Below, piece after piece: positions 50,461-61,568 of a stretch of 64,000 nt of DNA (position 1 is the first letter of the stretch; the number at the start of each line of letters is the position of its first letter). The position numbers and the translations under genes are program-made. Below the pieces are notes generated by a model. The model worked only from the letters and a program-made list of their open reading frames with translations. It was not told the origin of the DNA and ran no database searches. Source of the stretch: Thiocapsa marina 5811 (GTDB lineage Bacteria > Pseudomonadota > Gammaproteobacteria > Chromatiales > Chromatiaceae); NCBI RefSeq assembly GCF_000223985.1, contig NZ_AFWV01000003.1, forward strand, positions 248,001 to 312,000, given 5' to 3'.

Positions 50461-50492
50461 CATCGAGCGACGCGCTGTTGCGTCGCTCGATG
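50461..50492 (+). promoter_or_regulatory. Perfect 13-bp hairpin upstream of aspS
   Basis: Arms 50461-50473 and 50480-50492 are exact reverse complements with a 6-base loop (GCTGTT). It ends 23 bases before the aspS ATG. No U-run follows, so it is more likely a leader structure or mRNA-processing site than a terminator. Confidence 0.65.
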
Positions 50493-50515
50493 CGAAGACA
50501 CGAGGCGAGACGACG

Positions 50516-52294
<1,779 letters not shown>

Positions 52295-52436
52295 GCCGGG
52301 GATGCCTGTCGATGGGGCGGGGATGATGCCGGGGCCGGCCGTCGATGATTCCGCGCGGCCGGTTCGACCGCGCGAGGAGACGCCGAGCATTGCGCTCGGC
52401 GTTCAAGCCGATGACCAGACCTTGGAGCCGGCACCC

Positions 52437-52883
52437 ATGTCGGACGAGACCCGCAAGCGCGCTCAATCGGTGCTGGTCGTCATCTGCACCCGCGGAGGCG
52501 AGTTTCTGCTGCTGAAACGGACCCGCCCTGCCGGCTTCTGGCAGTCGGTCACCGGCAGCCTGGCGCTCGGCGAGTCGCCGCGACACGCGGCGGCACGCGA
52601 GGTCTTCGAAGAGACCGGCTTGCGGGTCGGCGGCGCCCTGATCGATCTGCGGCACTCCAACCTCTTTCCCATCATCCAAGCCTGGCGGAAACGCTACGCC
52701 CCCAACGTCTGCTTCAATCGCGAATATTGGTTCGCCCTGGTGTTGGAGACGCGACGCTTCATCCGGCTCGATCCACGCGAGCACACCGAGTACCGATGGC
52801 TGTCGGCCCACCCGGCGTTGGCCTTGGCGACGTCCCGCACCAATCGGGATGCCATTCGCGGGCTGGCCGGTATTCCTTGGTAG
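52437..52883 (+). CDS. nudB: Dihydroneopterin triphosphate diphosphatase (NudB-like Nudix hydrolase)
   Basis: A 148-residue Nudix hydrolase. The Nudix box runs from G40 (GSLALGES...) to REVFEETGL, with the expected glutamates. NREYWFALVLE and HTEYRWL match the folate-pathway enzyme that removes pyrophosphate from dihydroneopterin triphosphate. The location right after aspS is the usual one for nudB in gammaproteobacteria. GGAG eight bases upstream supports ATG 52437 over more distal starts in the same frame. Confidence 0.85.
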   Translation: MSDETRKRAQSVLVVICTRGGEFLLLKRTRPAGFWQSVTGSLALGESPRHAAAREVFEETGLRVGGALIDLRHSNLFPIIQAWRKRYAPNVCFNREYWFALVLETRRFIRLDPREHTEYRWLSAHPALALATSRTNRDAIRGLAGIPW

Positions 52884-52910
52884 AGGCATCGCTCGGGTGT
52901 ACCCGTCGGA

Positions 52911-53366
52911 ATGTCGCGGCACGAGCTGCCCCGCCGTACCGGCGAGGCCCACCTCTACCGTCTCAATCACCCGCTTGCCGAGGCCCTCGGCGCCAGGGCC
53001 AAGGGCCGCGACCTTCCACCCGCCGAGATCCGTTTCGACTACGCCAAACATCCCGGTAAGATCAGCCGTGTCGAGCCGCTGATCGGTCGTTCCGGCGGGC
53101 TCACACTCTGTACCTTCAGCGTGGAATCCTTGGGCCAATCAGAGGATCATCTGATCTTCGCTGCCGCGACGGATGAGGGCGAGCCGCTTGATCCTGAGAC
53201 TGCCGCCCGCTTGATGACCTTACCCGGCGAGGTCTCGCGCCTCGCACCCGACGATGAGCCGGACGCGCGCCAAGGCCAGCTTGCCGTGCAGATTTCCGAG
53301 CAACGTGACACTATTGAACACGGCATTTCCGAGCGCAACGCGCGGATCGATGGACGACACGAATGA
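52911..53366 (+). pseudogene. C-terminal remnant of an SNF2-type helicase
   Basis: A 151-residue frame that looks like the tail region of a large SNF2/DEAD-type helicase common in defence islands: LNHPLAEALGARAKGRDLPPAEIRFDY, GKISRVEPLIGRSGGLTL, and QRDTIEHGISERNAR. The ATPase domains are absent. The similarity ends at NAR (about 53340), just where related proteins go on into a long coiled region, and the last few codons read into unrelated DNA. It overlaps the next frame by 4 bases. It is an internal fragment left by deletions at both ends. Confidence 0.6.
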
Positions 53367-54496
53367 GATATGAGCCTGTCACCGGCGTGCAGCCGGAGAT
53401 TTTTCGTTGGGCGAGGGTCTCGGTCGGCCTGAGCGTGACCGACGTGGCGGCCATGCTCAAACGCGACCCCGAAGACGTTGCGGCGTGGGAGGCCGGCACC
53501 AAGGCACCGACCTACCCGCAACTGGAGACGTTGGCGTATCAGGTTTACAAACGTCCGCTGGCGGTCTTCTTTCTTCCGAGCCCGCCGGAGGAGCAGCTAC
53601 CACAGCGCGAATTCCGAACCCTCCCGGACGCGGACATGCAGACCCTCGCGCGGGATACTGACCTCCATATCCGGCGCGCTCATACCTATCAGCTTGCCTT
53701 TAGGGATCTTTCAAAATCGACTTTCGATGACCTAATCGCAGACCAAAGGATTTGGTGGGGAAAGACAGGCCGAACCTTCCCGTTCCGGAAGCGGTTCCGT
53801 TCGGAACTTGGAGAACTCGTACCAACGACAGTCTGGATTGCACCCAATCCCGGGGACCTGGTTCTGGACTCCTTCGCCGGCTCCGGCACCACCGGCGCAG
53901 TCGCCCACAAGATGGGCCGTCGCTGGATCATCGTGGAGCTGGGCGAGCAGTGTCACACCCATATCATCCCGCGTCTGAGGAAAGTTATCGACGGCAAGGA
54001 TCCCGGCGGCATCACCAAGGCGGTCGACTGGAAAGGCGGCGGCGGTTTCCGCTACTACCGCCTCGCGCCCTCGCTGCTGGAGAAGGACACCTGGGGCAAC
54101 TGGGTGATCAACCGCGACTACAACGCCGCCATGCTCGCCGAGGCACTGTGCAAGCTGGAGGGCTTCATCTACGCTCCGTCGGACACCCTCTACTGGCAGC
54201 ACGGCTACTCCACCGAGAGCGACTTCATCTATATCACCACCGCCAACCTGAGCCATGAGCAGCTTGAGCAACTGAACGACGAGGTCGGACCCGAGCGTAG
54301 CCTCCTGGTGCTCTGCACCGCCTTTCGTGCCCGAGCCGACCTCTACTCCAATCTCACGATCAAAAAGATTCCCCGACAGATCCTCTCGCGCTGCGAGTGG
54401 GGCCGCGACGATTACTCGCTTCGGGTGGAGAATCTTCCGAGCGCGCCGCCACAGCCGGGGCAGCATGGGTTTGATTTCGGTCAAGAGGATTCCTGA
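53363..54496 (+). pseudogene. Chimera: HTH/ImmA-like head joined to a deleted type III DNA methyltransferase
   Basis: A 377-codon open frame made of three pieces. Residues 1-~116 are the head of an XRE-HTH/ImmA-IrrE-type protein (EIFRWARVSVGLSVTDVAAMLKRDPE, then KRPLAVFFLPSPP) without the metallopeptidase motif. Residues ~117-158 (IADQRIWWGKTGRTFPFRKRF) are from the middle of a type III Mod protein and are encoded by more AT-rich DNA. Residues 159-377 are the Mod C-terminus, with the S-adenosylmethionine motif LDSFAGSGTTG. The DPPY catalytic motif and the target recognition domain are missing. The frame is open, but the product cannot be an active methyltransferase. It overlaps the MntA start. 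Confidence 0.7.
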
Positions 54497-54789
54497 TGAA
54501 CAGAGAACAGGCCTTATCGGTTCTGAACGGGCATCGCGATGAGATTCGGCAACGGTTCGGCGTGAAGCATCTTGCTCTGTTCGGATCCGCTGCCCGCGAT
54601 GAACTTCGGGACGGCAGTGATATCGATCTCCTGGTGGAATTCGAAGGCCCGCCGACCTTCGACGGCTATATGGATCTTAAGGATTACCTGGAGGCACTGT
54701 TCGGCACCAAGGTCGACCTTGCAACGGATGCGATGATCAAACCCCGGTTGCGCAGACATATCGAAAAGGATCTGCTCCGTGTCGCGTGA
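54496..54789 (+). CDS. mntA: MntA-type nucleotidyltransferase antitoxin
   Basis: A 97-residue minimal nucleotidyltransferase. The signature GSAARDELRDGSDIDLLVEF is intact (GSxxR, then SDIDL with two metal-binding aspartates). In known HepT-MntA pairs the enzyme AMPylates the HEPN toxin and so blocks it. The start overlaps the upstream frame's stop (ATGA), with AAGAGGA ahead of it. It overlaps the HepT gene by 11 bases. It looks functional although both flanking genes are wrecked. Confidence 0.88.
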   Translation: MNREQALSVLNGHRDEIRQRFGVKHLALFGSAARDELRDGSDIDLLVEFEGPPTFDGYMDLKDYLEALFGTKVDLATDAMIKPRLRRHIEKDLLRVA

Positions 54790-55147
54790 CTGGACGCTAC
54801 TGCTCGAAGACATCCTGGACGCCTGCCGCTTGGTAGAGCAATTCACGGCCGGGATCTCGAAAAAGGCGTTTGGACGTGACGTCCTGGTTTTTCACGCAAA
54901 CGTTCGCAATCTGGACATCATCGGAGAGGCGACGAAGCAGCCCCCGGATGACGTCAAGACGAGGATGCCGGAGGTCGACTGGAGAGGCGCGGCCCGGTTT
55001 CGGGACGTCATCGCGCATCGCTACTTTGCACTCGATCCCGAAGTCGTTTGGGATATCGTCAAGACGAAGATTCCGGGGCTTAAGCAGGCAACGGCACGGC
55101 TACTGGCCGAAATGGATCAAAACGACTTTCAAGGAGGTGGTTCGTGA
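54779..55147 (+). CDS. hepT: HepT-type HEPN ribonuclease toxin
   Basis: A 122-residue HEPN protein of the DUF86 family. The catalytic R-x4-H-x-Y motif is R75-DVIA-H80-R-Y82, and the helical core before it (NVRNLDIIGEA) is typical. It cleaves RNA unless modified by MntA. The start is GTG 54779, inside the mntA end. Its stop overlaps the first codon of the downstream restriction gene (GTGA). It appears intact. Confidence 0.9.
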   Translation: MSRDWTLLLEDILDACRLVEQFTAGISKKAFGRDVLVFHANVRNLDIIGEATKQPPDDVKTRMPEVDWRGAARFRDVIAHRYFALDPEVVWDIVKTKIPGLKQATARLLAEMDQNDFQGGGS

Positions 55148-56391
55148 CTGTCCGCCATGTGAACGCCATCGCCGGCCGCCTGAGCCTGCGCCCGCCCCAG
55201 CGCCGATCGCTGGAGATCCTGCATCGGATCATGGACATCACGCCGCCCGGCAAGGCGCCCGACGTCGCCGCTGTGCTGGACATCATCCGCGGGGAGTTCC
55301 CTTCGGTCTCGGATTTCGAGCGGGACTTCCCTTCGCTGTGTTTCGCGCTCGCGACCGGCGTGGGCAAGATCCGACTCATGGGCGCCTTCATCAGCTATCT
55401 GCATCAGGCCCACGGCATCGACAACTTCTTCGTGCTGGCGCCCAACCTGACCATCTACAACAAGCTGATCACGGACTTCACGCCGAACACGACAAAGTAT
55501 GTCTTCCGGGGTATCGCCGAATTCGCGACCAACCCGCCCATGGTCATCACGGGCGACACCTATCGAACAACAGAATGTCACCGGGGGCGGCCTGTTCGGG
55601 ATGGTGCGGATCAACATCTTCAACATCTCCAAGATCAACTCGGAGGTGCGCGGCGGCAAGGCCCCACGCATCAAGCGGCTGTCCGAGTACATCGGCACCA
55701 GCTACTTCGACGATCTGGCCGGACTGCCGGATCTGGTGCTCCTGATGGACGAGTCGCACCGCTACCGCGCGAGTGCGGGGATTCGGGCGATCAACGAGCT
55801 TCGTCCGATCCTCGGGCTCGAGCTGACGGCCACGCCCTATGTCGAGACCAGCCGGGGCGCCGTCGCCTTCAAGAACGTGATCCACGTGAACATGCTCAAG
55901 GAGGGCTGGGACGTCACCAACCTCTACACCATCGTGCCCCTGCGCGCGGCCAATGCGCGCGTCCTGATCGAGCAATCCATCGGGCGGGGTTTGCGCCTGC
56001 CTTACGGCGTTCGAACCGGTGTGACTACCGTGGACCGCCTGAACATCGTCGCACATGACTGGCGACCTTGCGATACGCGCCGGTCTCCGACGAGTTATGG
56101 GTCCAGCACCTGCGCACCGGGCAACGCGACGGCGCCGACCATCGCGAATACCAGCCCGACTTCGTCGCGGAAACGGACGCAGCCGTCTACATGCTGGAGC
56201 CGAAGATGCGTAAAGAGATGGCGGATACGGTGGTTCTCGCCAAGAAAGCCGCACCGCTGCGCTGGTGTGCCAACGCCACCGTTCATGCACTCGCCCACGG
56301 CGGCAAACCCTGGCAGTACCTGCTGATCCCTCACGACGCGATTGCGGAGAACATGACCCTGAGCGGCCTTGCCAGCCAGTTCGGAGACTAG
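55144..56391 (+). pseudogene. Type III restriction enzyme Res subunit, frameshifted and deleted
   Basis: The N-terminus has the usual Res start (LSLRPPQRRSLEIL) and a P-loop region, ATGVGKIRLMGAF, where threonine of GKT is now isoleucine. Around 55558-55577 the frame shifts, and the reading continues in another frame (QQNVTGGGLFGM, then LLMDESHRYRASAG for the DEAD-like box). Around 55855 the text jumps in frame from the ATPase domain (ELTATPYVET) to the helicase motif region VNMLKEGWDVTN, skipping about 200 residues. A third frame begins near 56068 and gives the end (YQPDFVAETDAAVYMLEPKM). The first frame begins at GTG with AAGGAGG upstream. It is not functional. Confidence 0.85.
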
Positions 56392-56597
56392 GGTTACCGG
56401 TTCAATCGCCGCTTCGACCCCGCGGCCATGCTGCCGCGCCTCGGCGTTGCGGCCGCGCGGACCCCGCCCATGCCCTAGCGCATGCTCATATTGGCCGAGG
56501 CTCATTGGTAGTCAGGTAAGAGAATGCCCGCGCACCTGTTGGTTGCGAGCTGTGCCGGGACGCCCGTCGTGGCTGCGGGTTGCGCAAGGGGCGCCTG

Positions 56598-57446
56598 TTA
56601 CAGCGCCGTCTTGTTCTTCTCGCGCACCCGTAGATACAGCTCCTCCATCAGTCCGACAAACGAGGCATCCTTGTCCCAGAACGGGGGATAGTCGCCGCCT
56701 TTTCGGATCAGGATGGCAGGCACCTCGGCCGGGCGCAGGGCCGGCAGCTCGCGCGGCAGGCGCTTGGTGCCGTGCCAGAACGCGTGGTAGTCGGGCGATG
56801 CGCTCGCGGGCTCGGGCCGCGTGAAGTAGCTCTCGGTGGCGACCGGCTCCGGTTTGGTGGTGTCGGTGAGGCCGTGCAGCGCGTGGCCGAGCGGGGTTTT
56901 GCTCAGGGCCGCGCGCAGCTGCTCGCGGCCGAGACCGCGCAGCTCGAACAGCAGGAAAGGATCCTGGTCGAGTTGGTTGGCCAGGCGGTAATAGACTCCG
57001 GCGATGTGCTTGCAGGGGTTGGCGTAGTCGGGGCAGGAGCAGTCGGTGAGCTTGAAATCCTGGCGATTGCGTGGCAGCAGGGAGTGGGATTGACCCTGTC
57101 CGGTGCCGGCAAAGGCGGACTCGATATTGTCCGGCATCTCGCTCATCAAGAGGCGCGCGACGAGGTCGGCGCGGCTGCCGATCCGGGCGATGGCGCGGGC
57201 CCAGTCGGCCTTCGCCAGCGGGGTCATTTGGATGCGGGTCTTGTACTTTGGTTCCTTGTAGACGCCGTAGTAGGGGTTGACGTTGCCGCGCACGGTGGCG
57301 GTGACGATGCCGTCGACGATGGCGAACTCAAGGATGCGATTGTCGCTGCTGTAGGCGCGTCCGCGCTGCAGGCGGCCGCTGTCGGTGAAGCCTTCCAGTG
57401 CCGCGAGGAAGCGGTTCCCCCACCAGGTTCTGCCCGGGTTGCTCAT
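56598..57446 (-). CDS. SWIM zinc-finger protein
   Basis: A 282-residue protein. The SWIM motif is C136-S-C138...C145-K-H147 (CxCx6CxH), a zinc site for nucleic-acid or protein binding. An N-terminal strand-rich part (AYSSDNRILEFAIVDGIVTATVRG) precedes it. The gene lies 23 bases downstream of an SNF2-family gene on the same strand; SWIM proteins of this type are regularly paired with SNF2 ATPases. It probably helps target the ATPase to DNA. The biological role is unknown. Confidence 0.88.
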   Translation of the reverse strand: MSNPGRTWWGNRFLAALEGFTDSGRLQRGRAYSSDNRILEFAIVDGIVTATVRGNVNPYYGVYKEPKYKTRIQMTPLAKADWARAIARIGSRADLVARLLMSEMPDNIESAFAGTGQGQSHSLLPRNRQDFKLTDCSCPDYANPCKHIAGVYYRLANQLDQDPFLLFELRGLGREQLRAALSKTPLGHALHGLTDTTKPEPVATESYFTRPEPASASPDYHAFWHGTKRLPRELPALRPAEVPAILIRKGGDYPPFWDKDASFVGLMEELYLRVREKNKTAL

Positions 57447-57469
57447 GGTTGTCGTCGCCTATCGCCGCG

Positions 57470-60400
57470 TCAGCCCATCACCGCCTGGCGATTGAGGCGG
57501 ATCAAGTCCTTGAAGCGGTCGTTGTCGAGTTGCGTCAGCCAGGACTCGTCGCTGCCGACGATGGCCCCGGCCAGCGCCTTTTTGTCCTGGATCATGGCGT
57601 CGATGCGCTCTTCCAGCGTGCCGATCGTGACGAACTTGTGCACGAACACGGTCTTTTGCTGGCCGATGCGGTAGGCGCGATCGCTCGCTTGGTCCTCCAC
57701 CGCCGGGTTCCACCAGCGGTCGAAGTGGAATACATGGTTGGCGCGGGTCAAGGTGATGCCGACGCCGCCGGCCTTCAGCGAGAGCACGAACACCGACGGC
57801 TCGCCGTCCGGGTCTTGGAAGGCGTCGATCATCTGCTCGCGCCGGGCGCGCGAGGTGCCGCCGTGCAGATAGTAGGTGTTGTAATGGCTGTCGCGCCGCA
57901 GCGTGCGTTCGAGCTGCTCGCCGATCTCGGTGAACTGCGAGAAGATCAGCACGCTGTCGCCCTCGGCCATGGCCTCTTCGAGCATCGCGTGCAGGCGTTC
58001 GAGCTTGTGCGAGCGCGCGGCGGTGAAGGCGCTGCCGTCTTGCAGGAACTGTGCAGGATGGTTGCAGATCTGCTTCAGGCGCGTCAGCGTGGAGAGCATC
58101 AGGCCCTGACGTTCGATGCCGGTCTTCTCTTCGAGCTGCTGCTCGACGTCGCGCACCACCGATTCGTACAGCGCCGCTTGCTCGCGGCTGAGATTGCAGT
58201 AGGCGATGGCCTCGAGCTTGTCCGGTAGGTCGGCGATGATGGACTTGTCTGTCTTCACGCGGCGCAGGATGAAAGGCTCCACCAGGCGCTTGAGGGTCGC
58301 GGTCTGCACCGGATCGTTGTCGCGCTGCACGGGCAGCTCGAAGCGTTTGCGAAAGCGTGGCTGGGTGTCGAGATAGCCGGGATTGACGAAGTTGAAGATC
58401 GACCAGAGGTCGGTGAGCCGGTTCTCGACCGGGGTGCCGGTCAGGGCGAGCCGATGCCGGGCTTGGAGCTTGCACACGGCGCGGGTCTGGTCGGCCTTCG
58501 GGTTTTTGATGTTCTGCGCCTCGTCGAGCACCAGGCGGTGCCAGTCCACACCGGCGAGCAGCTTTTGGTCGCGCCTCACCAGGGCGTAAGAGGTGATGAT
58601 GAGGTCGTGCTTAGCGGCCTGGGCTTGGAACGCCTTGGTGTCCTGCTCGCGTTTCGCGCCGTGATGAATCCAGGTGCTTAAGCCCGGCGCGAAGCGCTCG
58701 ACCTCTTTCTGCCAGTTGCCGATGACCGAGGTCGGCGCGACCAACAGGGTCGGCGCGATCCGGTCCGCTCCGGCCCGTTCCTGCACCAGTCGTGCGATGA
58801 CCTGCATGGTCTTGCCCAGACCCATGTCGTCGGCCAGGCAGCCGTTCAGCCCCAGCTCCTCCAGGAACCCGATCCAGGCCAGGCCGCGTTTTTGGTAGTC
58901 GCGCAGGTCGGCGTGCAGACCCGCCGGGTTATCGACCGGCTGCAGCCGACTCTGGTCGCGCAATCGCTCCAGCATCGCGGCCAGGGCGTGCTCCGGGTCG
59001 ACCTCGAAGGCGTCGTCCTCGGCGGTGCGTTGCAGGATCTCCTGCAGGCTCATGCTCGGCATCTCGCCGCCGTGCTCGCGCCAGAAGGCGAGCATCTCCT
59101 GCATCTTCTCGCGGTCCAGCTCGACCCATTGGCCGCGGAAGCGCACCAGCGGTGTTTTGGCCTCGACCAGTTGTTGCCATTCCTCGGAGGTCAGGGTCTG
59201 ATCACCGATGGCCAGCTCGTAGCGGTACTGGATCAGGTTGGACAGGTTGACGTGGCCCGCGCCGGGGCTGCTGCCTGTGCTTGCGCCTGCCTTGCCTGTG
59301 GACGGGCGCAGCCGCAGCTTGACGCGCTGGCGGCCTTTGGGTGTCCACCAGGCCGGCACGATGATGCTGTAGCCGGCGTCTTCCAGCACCCAGGCGGCCT
59401 CCTTCAGGAAGCTGAAGGCGCTGTCCAGGTCCAACGCCACGGACTGCGGCTCGGCGTTGTCGAGCCCGCCCCAAAGCATCGGCACCATCCGCGCGGCAAG
59501 GCCGAGATTCAGCAGCAGGACCTGCTCGAAGTCGGCGCCGAAGCGGGATCGGTGCGCGGCCCGTTGTGATGGCGATGCGGCCCAGTAGTCCGCCAGCGCC
59601 AAACGGTGCGACGGATCGTCTGTGGCGATGGCGACGAAGTGCAGGTGCCACGTGTCTTCATCGCCGCTCTGATGGCCGATGTGGTCGCTGTCTCGGTCGC
59701 CGGCATCGTCCGTCGACGGTTCCGCGAGCTGAAAGCCCAAGCGGAAGGCCGCGTTGCGTTCGCTGCCGAGGATGCGCTCTCGCCACGCCAGCCACTGGCG
59801 CAGCATCTCCGGTCCGGCCGCCGGGTTCTGCGCGGACGGTGTCCAGCGGGCAGCGGCCGGCGTGGGCGCCAGGCAGGGCGCGATGAGGGTCTCATCGACG
59901 CGCTTGTGGAACGCAGCGGGCCACTTGGTCTGTCGAATCAGTTGGTCGAGGAGGACGTCGGCGCAGTGCCGTAGAAGACTGGTGGATTCGAACCACTGTT
60001 GGCCGTGCCCATGCGGACCCGTATCCCGGCCGGAGCCGAGCCGGGCATCGAGGCCGGCGCCGCAGGCCGCGGGCATGCGCTGGGCCGCCGACGCGATCAG
60101 CGGGTCCTCATGGCCCGCTGCCCACTGCCAAGCACCGAAGAGCTCGGGCGCAGGCGCTTTGCGTTTGCCTTTCGGCGTCGGCGGTTGACGATAACGCAAC
60201 GCCGGCAGGTATTGATCGCGCAGCAGCCGTTGCTTCAATTCCTGCGTGAACCAGTACCAGAAGAGGACGTCGCTGCCGGGCTCCAGGTCGTCGAACCCGA
60301 AGGCGGCCAGGTAGTGAATGTCGCCGAGCTGCTTGATGGGCCGCTCGAGCGGGATCGTATCCACCTCCCAGGTCCGCAGCGTCGCGCCGGCAACGTCCAC

Positions 60401-60691
60401 CGGTTCCGGTAGGGCTCTGGCGAGCTCGGGGCAAGGCAATGGCCTCGCGCCTTGGCTCGGCAAACGCACCAAGCTCGGGGTCGGGTTGAGGACCGTCGTT
60501 CCGCTCGCGAGCCCGAGACCCTCGAGCAGTGCCGGCCAGTCCGATCGCGGCAATTGGCTGGGGTGCCGGACCGATGTCGGTTCCGGGTCGTCCGGATCGG
60601 CCGGGTCGGTTTCGCACCACAGGCGCAAGGTTCCCGACTGAACAAAGTCGGGGTTTGTCTCCGGAAGCCAGAACGCGTGCAGGATCCTCAT
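57470..60691 (-). CDS. SNF2-family ATPase with long N-terminal domain
   Basis: A 1073-residue Swi2/Snf2-type ATPase. Residues 1-~590 are the family-specific N-terminal region (a conserved part starts around LEDAGYSIIVPAWW). The ATPase half follows: DDMGLGKTMQVIA (Walker A), VLDEAQNIKN (DEAQ box), ALTGTPVENRLTDLWSIF. The helicase C half has YLHGGTS and SLKAGGVGITLTRANHVFHFDRWWNPAVEDQASDRAYRIGQ. It is intact. It probably remodels protein-DNA complexes as a translocase together with the downstream SWIM protein. No nuclease domain is seen. Confidence 0.93.
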   Translation of the reverse strand: MRILHAFWLPETNPDFVQSGTLRLWCETDPADPDDPEPTSVRHPSQLPRSDWPALLEGLGLASGTTVLNPTPSLVRLPSQGARPLPCPELARALPEPVDVAGATLRTWEVDTIPLERPIKQLGDIHYLAAFGFDDLEPGSDVLFWYWFTQELKQRLLRDQYLPALRYRQPPTPKGKRKAPAPELFGAWQWAAGHEDPLIASAAQRMPAACGAGLDARLGSGRDTGPHGHGQQWFESTSLLRHCADVLLDQLIRQTKWPAAFHKRVDETLIAPCLAPTPAAARWTPSAQNPAAGPEMLRQWLAWRERILGSERNAAFRLGFQLAEPSTDDAGDRDSDHIGHQSGDEDTWHLHFVAIATDDPSHRLALADYWAASPSQRAAHRSRFGADFEQVLLLNLGLAARMVPMLWGGLDNAEPQSVALDLDSAFSFLKEAAWVLEDAGYSIIVPAWWTPKGRQRVKLRLRPSTGKAGASTGSSPGAGHVNLSNLIQYRYELAIGDQTLTSEEWQQLVEAKTPLVRFRGQWVELDREKMQEMLAFWREHGGEMPSMSLQEILQRTAEDDAFEVDPEHALAAMLERLRDQSRLQPVDNPAGLHADLRDYQKRGLAWIGFLEELGLNGCLADDMGLGKTMQVIARLVQERAGADRIAPTLLVAPTSVIGNWQKEVERFAPGLSTWIHHGAKREQDTKAFQAQAAKHDLIITSYALVRRDQKLLAGVDWHRLVLDEAQNIKNPKADQTRAVCKLQARHRLALTGTPVENRLTDLWSIFNFVNPGYLDTQPRFRKRFELPVQRDNDPVQTATLKRLVEPFILRRVKTDKSIIADLPDKLEAIAYCNLSREQAALYESVVRDVEQQLEEKTGIERQGLMLSTLTRLKQICNHPAQFLQDGSAFTAARSHKLERLHAMLEEAMAEGDSVLIFSQFTEIGEQLERTLRRDSHYNTYYLHGGTSRARREQMIDAFQDPDGEPSVFVLSLKAGGVGITLTRANHVFHFDRWWNPAVEDQASDRAYRIGQQKTVFVHKFVTIGTLEERIDAMIQDKKALAGAIVGSDESWLTQLDNDRFKDLIRLNRQAVMG

Positions 60692-60889
60692 GCCCGCTAT
60701 TGCAGCTTTCGCCGTCCTTCAAGTCAATCGACGCGAGCGTCCCGATCGAGGACACTGTCCAAGCCAATGACAGCGGCGAGGAGAAGGGTTCGGCGTCGGC
60801 CACTTGGACGCGGGCCAGCGGCGACAACCCGACCGGCTTGCCGAACCGGCGCGCGCATCGATTCGGCCGCGGGTTTCGAGGTCCGGATA

Positions 60890-61321
60890 TCAGCCGCTGC
60901 TGATATAGTGCTCGAGCTGCTCGATGATGAATTTGTGCTCCGATACGATGGACTTGATCAGATCGCCGATCGAGATGAGGCCGATGACCTTGCCGTCGGC
61001 GATGACCGGGAGATGGCGTACACGCTTCTCCGTCATCAGGGCCATCGCCTCTTCAAGGGTCTGCTCCGGTTGGGTGCAGACCACGCGCTCGGTCATGACG
61101 TCGCTTACCAGCGTCTCTTTGGACGTCCGTCCCCTCAAGATCACGCTGCGCGCGTAGTCGCGCTCCGAGATCAGACCGATCATTGCGCCGTCGTCCATGA
61201 CCAAAAGTGCGCCGATCTGCTTCTCGGCCATGAGCACGAGTGCGTCGTAGACGCTTGCATCGGGGCCGATCGACCAAACCTGCGAGCCTTTGTCGCCGAG
61301 CAGTTGTTGGATCGTCTTCAT
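60890..61321 (-). CDS. Two-CBS-domain protein
   Basis: A 143-residue protein built of two CBS motifs: residues about 10-65 (YDALVLMAEKQIGALLVMDDGAMIGLISERDYAR) and 75-130 (EAMALMTEKRVRHLPVIADGKVIGLISIGDLIKS). Stand-alone CBS pairs bind adenine nucleotides and act as energy or metabolite sensors. There is no partner domain. The start has GAAGAG upstream. The 198 bases between it and the SNF2 gene hold nothing recognised. Confidence 0.92.
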   Translation of the reverse strand: MKTIQQLLGDKGSQVWSIGPDASVYDALVLMAEKQIGALLVMDDGAMIGLISERDYARSVILRGRTSKETLVSDVMTERVVCTQPEQTLEEAMALMTEKRVRHLPVIADGKVIGLISIGDLIKSIVSEHKFIIEQLEHYISSG

Positions 61322-61568
61322 CGTCTCTTCGAGCTCCCTTGGTGGTGGGGAATCGACTCCTGCTGTGTTGTCGGCGTTCCCTGCCCGGGCCCGATCACGG
61401 TCGCCGACCGCGACTCGGTTCCCCCGAGGTTAGCAGAGGGTTAACCGATGGTCCTAGTCGGAATCGGAGGGCGGGGCCGAGCCGAGCGTTCCGGTCGGGC
61501 CCGTCGGGGCGCCGAATCCTTTGACATCGAGCGGAGAACCCCGCTGTCGTCCCAACGAGATCAGACCT

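Noticed and set aside
57470-60691. SNF2 + SWIM pair as part of the adjacent broken defence island
   Set aside because: Both genes are intact and on the opposite strand, and SWIM-SNF2 pairs occur widely as chromosomal genes. No nuclease or other defence gene accompanies them.
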